From RYN-230 sp963760405 (lineage in GTDB: Bacteria; Actinomycetota; Actinomycetes; Streptosporangiales; Streptosporangiaceae), in assembly GCA_963760405.1 (NCBI GenBank), contig CAVXCV010000013.1, positions 24,963 to 88,962 of the forward strand: a DNA stretch of 64,000 nucleotides. The letters are read 5' to 3'. Position numbers and translations under genes: made by a program. Shown piece after piece: positions 59,166 through 64,000 of this stretch. The notes under the pieces were generated by a model, which saw only the letters and a program-made list of their open reading frames with translations, was not told the origin of the DNA and made no database searches. Each line of letters starts with the position of its first letter. Positions within the stretch are counted from its first letter, which is position 1.

Positions 59166-60004
59166 GGCTGCACCAAGGGCCCGTACTGGTCCGGGCGGCG
59201 GTCGCGGTAGAACTGCCACAGGTCACGCACTTCGGCGAGCACATCCATGTCCAGGTCGCGGATCACCACCTCGTCCTCGGTGTCGGACGCCGCCTCGCCG
59301 ATCAGCTGGCCGCGCGGATCGGCGAAGTAGGTCTGCCCGTAGAAGTCGTTGTCGCCCAGCGGCTCCACGCCCACCCGGTTGATCGCCCCGACGAAGTACT
59401 CGTTGGCCACGGCCGAGGCAGGCTGTTCCAGCCGCCACAGGTAGGCGGACAGGCCGCGGCTGGTGGCCGACGGGTTGAACACGATCCGGGCGCCGGCCAG
59501 GCCGAGCGCGCGCCAGCCCTCCGGGAAATGCCGGTCGTAGCAGATGTACACGCCGATCCGGCCGACCGCGGTGTCGAAGACCGGGTAGCCCAGGTTGCCC
59601 GGCCGGAAGTAGAACTTCTCCCAGAAGCCCTTGACCTGGGGCAGGTGCGTCTTCCGGTATTTGCCGAGGTAGCTGCCGTCCGCGTCGATCACCGCCGCGG
59701 TGTTGTAGTACAGGCCAGGATGCTCCACCTCGTACATGGGCACCACCAGGACCACGGAGTGCCGCCGGGCCACTTCCTGCATGAGCTCGGTGGTCGGGCC
59801 GTCCGGGATGGGCTCGGTGTAGGAGTAGTAGTCCGCGTCCTGGACCTGGCAGAAGTACGGCCCGTAGAACAGCTCCTGCAAGCAGACCACCTGCGCGCCC
59901 GCGGACGCGGCCCGGGCGATGGCGTCCGTGGACGCCTTGATCATGGACTCCTTGTCACCCGTCCACCGCTGCTGGACCAACCCGGCCCTGACGATCTCGG
60001 CCAC
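59162..60004 (-). CDS. Carbon-nitrogen hydrolase (beta-ureidopropionase / N-carbamoyl hydrolase type)
   Basis: A 280-residue nitrilase-superfamily amidase. The triad is Glu44 (VCLQELFYGPYFC), Lys118 (KYRKTHLPQVKGFWEK) and Cys155 (GVYICYDRHFPEGWR). It would hydrolyse the N-carbamoyl amino acid produced by the dihydropyrimidinase to an amino acid, ammonia and CO2. ATG 60004 follows AAAAGGAG. It leads a three-gene unit with hydA and the LLM enzyme. Confidence 0.92.
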   Translation of the reverse strand: MAEIVRAGLVQQRWTGDKESMIKASTDAIARAASAGAQVVCLQELFYGPYFCQVQDADYYSYTEPIPDGPTTELMQEVARRHSVVLVVPMYEVEHPGLYYNTAAVIDADGSYLGKYRKTHLPQVKGFWEKFYFRPGNLGYPVFDTAVGRIGVYICYDRHFPEGWRALGLAGARIVFNPSATSRGLSAYLWRLEQPASAVANEYFVGAINRVGVEPLGDNDFYGQTYFADPRGQLIGEAASDTEDEVVIRDLDMDVLAEVRDLWQFYRDRRPDQYGPLVQP

Positions 60005-60569
60005 GGAAGGCTCCTTTTCTTATCGGGACAACCAGGGAAAGCACGTACAACGGCATAGGCCATGGAAGCTTTGTTCCCGGCCCGCTCCTTTTCAGACCCC
60101 GCTCATCCGCTGGTCTCGCCACCATGGTCGCGGGCAGGTCGCGGCGGGCCGCGGGGACCAGCGTGCCGTCCGGGCCGGGCGTCGCCTGGCACAGGGCGCG
60201 GCCAGGTCACCCGGGCCGCCGGTTTCCCGCGTTCGCGGCAGCCGGCCCGGGCCCCGGAATTCGGGCCGGCTGCGCCGGCATTTCCCCGGCGGAACGGCCT
60301 GTGCATAATCTGTGGATAGCCCGGCTGAGGTACCGCGGATCGGCTGCCCGGCCACCAGCGCCGATGTGCTGGAAAACGCCAATGGCCATCTTAGATCCGC
60401 GAATCTCCGCAGGCCAGAGTCATATGACTGGTTTATCGGCCCGGGCGGGGCGCAATTACGGCGTTAGGTAGTAGGCGCCCCTGGGGGGCAGAGTTGTCCA
60501 CATGCAACATCCGCCCGGCAACGCGCGGGGAATGGCTCCCGCAGCCCGGAACCGGGTAAAGCGCGCCAG
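60005..60569. other. Intergenic region with two DnaA-box-like motifs
   Basis: About 565 bases without a supported gene. A ribosome site for the carbon-nitrogen hydrolase is at its left end. TTGTCCACA at 60494-60502 equals the usual actinobacterial DnaA box, and TGTGGATAG at 60311-60319 is one mismatch from the reversed TTATCCACA box. No dnaA, dnaN or AT-rich unwinding tract is present, so this is not an origin. Short frames here look like noise. Confidence 0.5.
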
Positions 60570-61391
60570 TTATCCCGGCGCGGGCCGTTCGCCGCGCAAC
60601 CGGGCGGCATAACGGTCGGCCGACCGGCGCACGGCAGCGGCGCCATCAGCCAGCACGACCCGTCCCCACCAGCCGCCGTAGACCCGGTCAAAGGCGAACC
60701 GCTCCGCCCGGCGGGCGATGTCGGCCACCGTGGCGGCATCCAGCGGAATGAGGTTCGGGTAACTCCACATGAAGCTCACCCAGTCGCGGTCCGGTACCAC
60801 CGTGATGGTGTCCCCGGTCAGCAGCGCGCCGCGGCCGGCCGACCCGGCGGGCCAGTGCAGCACGGCCGCGCCGTCGAAGTGCCCGCCGATCCGGGCCAGC
60901 GTGAGCCCGGGCACCGGCTCGGCCTCGTCCTCGAACAGCTCGATGCGCGGCGAGGGCCGCTGAATCCACTGCTGGTCCGCGCGGGGAATGAACACGCGGG
61001 CGTCAAAGGCGTCCGCGAAATCCACGTGCGCGGCGTAGAAATGCGGGTGCGACATGCAGATGGCGTCGATGCCGCCCAGCTCGGTGATCCGCGCCCGGGC
61101 CGCCTCGTCCAGCAGCGAGACACAGTCCCATAGCACGTTGCCGTGCGGGGTGCACACCAGCAGGGCCCGCTGCCCGATCGCGAACGCCGGTTCCACCCCG
61201 ACGCCAATCAGCCCGGGCTCCTCCTCACGCAGCACCACGGCATGGTCCCGGCCGAGGTCGGCCATGGTGGTCCAGCGCTGGCCACCCCAGCCGACGTACT
61301 GCCGTTCGTCCAGGCAGATCGGGCAGGAACCGGGCGGCTGCCCGGTGTCGGGGTGCTGAACTCCGCACGTCTGGCAGATCCACGCGGGCAT
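60570..61391 (-). CDS. MBL-fold metallo-hydrolase with N-terminal zinc ribbon
   Basis: A 273-residue protein. The N-terminus carries a four-cysteine knuckle (CQTCGVQHPDTGQPPGSCPICLDERQYV, residues 6-33). The metallo-beta-lactamase fold follows, with CMSHPHFYAAHVDFADAF in place of the usual HxHxDH (here HPHFYAAHVD), ARIGGHFDGAAVLH and ALLTGDTITVV. The altered metal motif fits a known hydrolase-like subgroup whose substrate is not established. ATG 61391 is divergent from the ABC transporter operon. Confidence 0.85.
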   Translation of the reverse strand: MPAWICQTCGVQHPDTGQPPGSCPICLDERQYVGWGGQRWTTMADLGRDHAVVLREEEPGLIGVGVEPAFAIGQRALLVCTPHGNVLWDCVSLLDEAARARITELGGIDAICMSHPHFYAAHVDFADAFDARVFIPRADQQWIQRPSPRIELFEDEAEPVPGLTLARIGGHFDGAAVLHWPAGSAGRGALLTGDTITVVPDRDWVSFMWSYPNLIPLDAATVADIARRAERFAFDRVYGGWWGRVVLADGAAAVRRSADRYAARLRGERPAPG

Positions 61392-61493
61392 GAAGCCTCC
61401 TCCGGTCCGGCCGCCTGCACAGCTCAGGCTGTCATTCCCCGGGCCGCAGACGGTAGGCTGGCCGGCCAGAGATCATCATGGGGCGGGGTGGGC

Positions 61494-62354
61494 ATGCGCC
61501 GGATCGTGATTCTTACCGCTGCCGCGGTGCTGGGCACCGGGCTGGCGGCGTGCGGCAGCTCGGGCAGTACGACGTCCGGCAGCAGCCCGGCCACGGCGAG
61601 CGGCTGCAGCGGGTCTGCGTTGCAGAACAACCTTTACACCAAGGGCGTGCTGACCGTGGCCACCGACAAGCCCGCCTACCCGCCGTGGTTCGCGGGCAAC
61701 AACCCGGCCAGTGGCAAAGGCTATGAGAGCGCGGTGGCCTACGCGGTGGCCAGCCAGCTCGGCTTCAAGAAATCGCAGGTCAAGTGGGCGTACGAACCGT
61801 TCAACGACTCGTACGCGCCAGGCGTGAAGAAGTTCGACTTCGACATCAACGAGATCTCGGTGACGCCGCAGCGAGCACAGGTGGTCGGCTTCTCGGCCAG
61901 CTACTACGACGTGCAGCAGTCGCTGGTCGCGCTCAAGGGCACGCCGATCGTGACCAAGCACAGCCCGGCCGACCTCAAGACGTATGTGTTCGGCGACCAG
62001 GTCGGCACCACCAGCCTCGCCTTCATCAACAGCCAGATCCAGCCGACTTCGACGCCCAAGGTGTACGAGACCCTGAACGACGTGAAGCAGGCCCTGCAGA
62101 CCCACCAGATCGCGGCGCTGGTCACCGACACGCCCACGGCCCAGTACATCTCCTCGTCGGAGATCCCCGGGTCGGTCATGGTGGCCCAGTTCCCGTCCAC
62201 CGGTGAGCACTACGGGCTGCTGTTCGCCAAGGGCAACCCCCTGGTGGGCTGCGTCAACAAGGCGCTGGCCACGCTGAAGAGCAACGGCACGCTGGCCGGG
62301 CTGCAAAAGAAGTACCTGCAGATCTACCTCAGCGTGCCCACCATCAAGCCCTGA
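61494..62354 (+). CDS. ABC transporter substrate-binding lipoprotein (family 3, polar amino acid type)
   Basis: A 286-residue lipoprotein. The lipobox LAAC is at about residues 17-20 after MRRIVILTAAAVLGTG. The SBP_bac_3 domain begins LYTKGVLTVATDKPAYPPWF and includes FDFDINEISVTPQRAQVVGFSASYYDVQQSLVAL and QIAALVTDTPTAQYI. It should bind an amino acid or a related polar solute outside the cell. ATG 61494 is chosen for the signal peptide; starts at 61479 or 61488 are close alternatives. It is first in the permease/ATPase operon. Confidence 0.9.
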   Translation: MRRIVILTAAAVLGTGLAACGSSGSTTSGSSPATASGCSGSALQNNLYTKGVLTVATDKPAYPPWFAGNNPASGKGYESAVAYAVASQLGFKKSQVKWAYEPFNDSYAPGVKKFDFDINEISVTPQRAQVVGFSASYYDVQQSLVALKGTPIVTKHSPADLKTYVFGDQVGTTSLAFINSQIQPTSTPKVYETLNDVKQALQTHQIAALVTDTPTAQYISSSEIPGSVMVAQFPSTGEHYGLLFAKGNPLVGCVNKALATLKSNGTLAGLQKKYLQIYLSVPTIKP

Positions 62355-62362
62355 CGGGCAGC

Positions 62363-63244
62363 ATGGGCAGCCCGCCGCAGGCCTCGTTCGGGCCAGCCGG
62401 CCGCGCGCCGCGGCTGCTGTCCAGCGGCCGCGGGGCGGTCGCCGTGTCCACCGCCAGCACGATCGTGGTGCTCGCGGCGGTCGCCGCGCTGTTCCTGCTG
62501 GCGCCGGGCAGCGCCGTGGTCCGGCACACGTTCTTCAACCCGGCCGACATGTGGAACTCGCTGATCGGGAACCCCCGGCAGGGCTACTACTCGGTGGGTG
62601 CGGCGCTCTGGCTGAACATCCGGATGTTCCTCGCCGCGGAACTGCTCATCCTGGTCTTCGCTCTGGTCATCGCCGTGATCCGGCAATCGGCCAGCCCGGT
62701 GCTGTTCCCGCTGCGGATCGTGAGCACCGTCTACGTCGACGTGTTCCGCGGCGTCCCGCTGATCCTGGTGATCTTCGCGATCGGGTTCGGCATGCCCGCG
62801 CTCACGCTGCCGTTCATCTCGCACCAGTCCGCCGCGGTGTACGGGGTGGCCGCCCTGGTCCTGTCGTACTCCGCCTACGTGTCCGAGGTGTACCGTGCGG
62901 GCCTGAACTCGGTGCACCAGAGCCAGGTGGCCGCGGCCCGCTCGCTGGGCCTGTCCCAGCCCGCCGCGCTGCGTTACGTGATCCTGCCGCAGGCGGTGCG
63001 GAACATCATCCCGCCGCTGCTGAACGACTTCATCAGCCTGCAGAAGGACACCGCGCTGGTCGGCGTCCTCGGCGCGATCGAGGCGAACAAGGCGGCGGAG
63101 ATCTACAGCGACACGGTGTTCAACTACTCCAGCTACACGGTGGCGGCCATCCTGTTCCTGATCCTCACCATCCCGCTGGCCCGGTTCACCGACCACCTGA
63201 TCGCCCGGGACCGGCGCCGCCGCCTGGCCGGAGGAGCGGCATGA
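62363..63244 (+). CDS. Amino acid ABC transporter permease
   Basis: A 293-residue permease of the HisM/GlnP type. YVDVFRGVPLILVIFAIGFG is the family phrase, and SYSAYVSEVYRAGLNSVHQSQVAAARSLGLSQPAALRYVILPQAVRNIIPPLLNDF is the EAA loop that contacts the ATPase. About five or six membrane segments. It follows the lipoprotein gene by 8 bases, and its stop overlaps the ATPase ATG (ATGA). Nearness to the pyrimidine genes suggests import of an N-carbamoyl amino acid, hydantoin or beta-alanine, but amino acids in general are possible. Confidence 0.92.
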   Translation: MGSPPQASFGPAGRAPRLLSSGRGAVAVSTASTIVVLAAVAALFLLAPGSAVVRHTFFNPADMWNSLIGNPRQGYYSVGAALWLNIRMFLAAELLILVFALVIAVIRQSASPVLFPLRIVSTVYVDVFRGVPLILVIFAIGFGMPALTLPFISHQSAAVYGVAALVLSYSAYVSEVYRAGLNSVHQSQVAAARSLGLSQPAALRYVILPQAVRNIIPPLLNDFISLQKDTALVGVLGAIEANKAAEIYSDTVFNYSSYTVAAILFLILTIPLARFTDHLIARDRRRRLAGGAA

Positions 63245-64000
63245 GCCCTGACGGCCCGTCGGAGGCGGTGCGGCTGGAGGGGCTGCGCAAGTCGTTCGGC
63301 CCGAACCTGGTGCTGCAGGGGATCGACCTCAGCCTGGCCACGCACGAGGTGATCTGCCTGATCGGCGCGTCCGGGTCGGGCAAGTCCACGTTGCTGCGGT
63401 GCGTGAACCTGCTGGAGCCGGTGGATGCCGGGCGCATCCTGCTGTGGGGCCAGGATGTCAGCGCGCCGGGCACCGACCAGAACCTGGTCCGGCGGCATGT
63501 GGGGATCGTGTTCCAGTCGTTCAACCTGTTCCCGCACATGACCGTGCTGCGCAACATCACGCTCGCCCCGGTCAAGGCCTTGCACGCGCCCCGGCGGCAG
63601 GCCGAGGACGAGGCCCGCGCGCTGCTGGACCGGTTCGGCCTGCTGGACAAGCAGGCCGATTACCCGGACCGGCTGTCCGGCGGCCAGCAGCAGCGGGCGG
63701 CGATCGTCCGCGCCCTGGCCATGCGGCCGGACCTGCTGCTGCTGGACGAGGTGACCAGCGCACTGGACCCGGAGCTGGTGGCCGAGGTCCTGGACGTGAT
63801 CCGGGAACTGGCCAGCGGCGGCATGACGATGCTGATCGCCACGCACGAGATGGGATTCGCCCGGGACATCGCGAACCGGGTGTGTTTCCTGGAGGACGGG
63901 CAGATCATCGAGGACGCGCCGCCCGGGGAGCTGTTCACCCGCCCCCGGGATGAGCGCACGCAGCGTTTCCTGCGCCGGATCATCGACGCAGGGCGGCTCT
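63241..64000 (+). CDS. Amino acid ABC transporter ATPase, cut by the right edge
   Basis: At least 253 residues of a HisP/GlnQ-type ATPase. Walker A is GASGSGKST (about residues 42-50), Q-loop VFQSFNLFPHMTVLRNI, signature LSGGQQQRAAIVRALAM, Walker B LLLLDEVTSALDPEL (the proline usual after DE is valine here, as in some members) and H-loop LIATHEMGFA. ATG 63241 overlaps the permease stop. The family length is about 250-260, so only the last few residues are missing. Confidence 0.95.
   Translation, partial: MSPDGPSEAVRLEGLRKSFGPNLVLQGIDLSLATHEVICLIGASGSGKSTLLRCVNLLEPVDAGRILLWGQDVSAPGTDQNLVRRHVGIVFQSFNLFPHMTVLRNITLAPVKALHAPRRQAEDEARALLDRFGLLDKQADYPDRLSGGQQQRAAIVRALAMRPDLLLLDEVTSALDPELVAEVLDVIRELASGGMTMLIATHEMGFARDIANRVCFLEDGQIIEDAPPGELFTRPRDERTQRFLRRIIDAGRL

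Noticed and set aside
56715..59210. Plus-strand open frame of 831 codons
   Set aside because: It is antisense to the LLM enzyme and dihydropyrimidinase, with His/Arg/Gly-rich nonsense text.
60005..60569. Replication origin
   Set aside because: Only two DnaA-box-like motifs, no dnaA/dnaN/rpmH genes and no AT-rich tract.
1..64000. tRNA, rRNA or complete mobile elements
   Set aside because: No T-arm consensus, rRNA-like stretch, transposase, integrase or direct-repeat-bounded element was recognised on reading both strands; a tRNA scan would be needed to exclude a missed tRNA.

Overview
The window is very GC-rich (about 70 percent or more), codes almost wall to wall, and uses ATG, GTG and some TTG starts with many ATGA or GTGA stop/start overlaps. 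A DUF574-type methyltransferase, PPOX/FDOR and LLM-type flavin (F420) enzymes, an MptB-like mannosyltransferase, an HTH/Clp-N pair, LigD-type polymerase, and many IclR/GntR/PadR/ArsR regulators point to a soil-type actinomycete, perhaps Streptosporangiales-like. No rRNA, tRNA, CRISPR array, phage or intact insertion sequence was seen. The lineage is inferred from family content only.

Layout. 1-4.8 kb: two divergent paralogous FtsX-type permeases, both broken. 4.9-7.9 kb: DUF574 methyltransferase, aldo/keto reductase, ArsR regulator with a truncated AHSA1 partner and twin operators, and a small unknown gene. 8-16.7 kb: an acid-sugar (threonate/erythronate-type) module with dehydrogenase, OtnK-like kinase and DenD-like dehydrogenase, an HTH/Clp-N pair under a nested palindromic promoter, a LutA-like protein, and a ribose-type ABC transporter without a binding protein. 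16.9-25.8 kb: an IclR-centred aromatic or carboxylic-acid module (deaminase-type amidohydrolase, IclR, class III CoA-transferase, citryl-CoA lyase, fused LigB-LigA extradiol dioxygenase, BKACE, Amidohydro_2). 25.8-34 kb: PadR with peptide deformylase, LigD-type polymerase, GNAT, PAP2, VOC protein, and a tight operon of cysteine hydrolase, ADP-ribosylglycohydrolase and PfkB kinase. 34.2-41.7 kb: MptB-like enzyme, then an NCS1 permease, CoxG and atypical SDR operon divergent from a DUF485/ActP symporter, and a globin. 41.8-52.6 kb: CoA ligase and enoyl-CoA hydratase divergent from a molybdenum-hydroxylase operon (FAD subunit, large subunit, 2Fe-2S subunit, second large subunit, GntR, hydrolase, lipase). 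52.6-56.5 kb: ABC-2 exporter with a LolA/RseB-like protein, and a transglycosylase. 56.7-64 kb: pyrimidine/hydantoin-type genes (LLM enzyme, dihydropyrimidinase, carbon-nitrogen hydrolase), an MBL protein and a polar amino-acid-type ABC transporter that runs off the right edge.

The most interesting system is a predicted regulon. The same palindrome, ATGGTATACCAA, lies upstream of the SDR/CoxG/NCS1 operon (38800) and in the divergent promoter of the CoA-ligase/hydratase and molybdenum-hydroxylase operons (44281). The hydroxylase operon encodes a GntR/FCD regulator. Together they suggest uptake, hydroxylation, CoA activation and hydrolysis of a heteroaromatic compound. Both large subunits lack the AYxCSFR loop of true CO dehydrogenase.

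Two window-wide patterns matter. At least a dozen genes carry single-base indels or a stop while the sequence on both sides stays well conserved, so sequence error must be excluded before calling pseudogenes. Also, 15-bp (five-codon) tandem repeats recur in linkers and around starts, and a 14-bp repeat copies one stop/start overlap four times.
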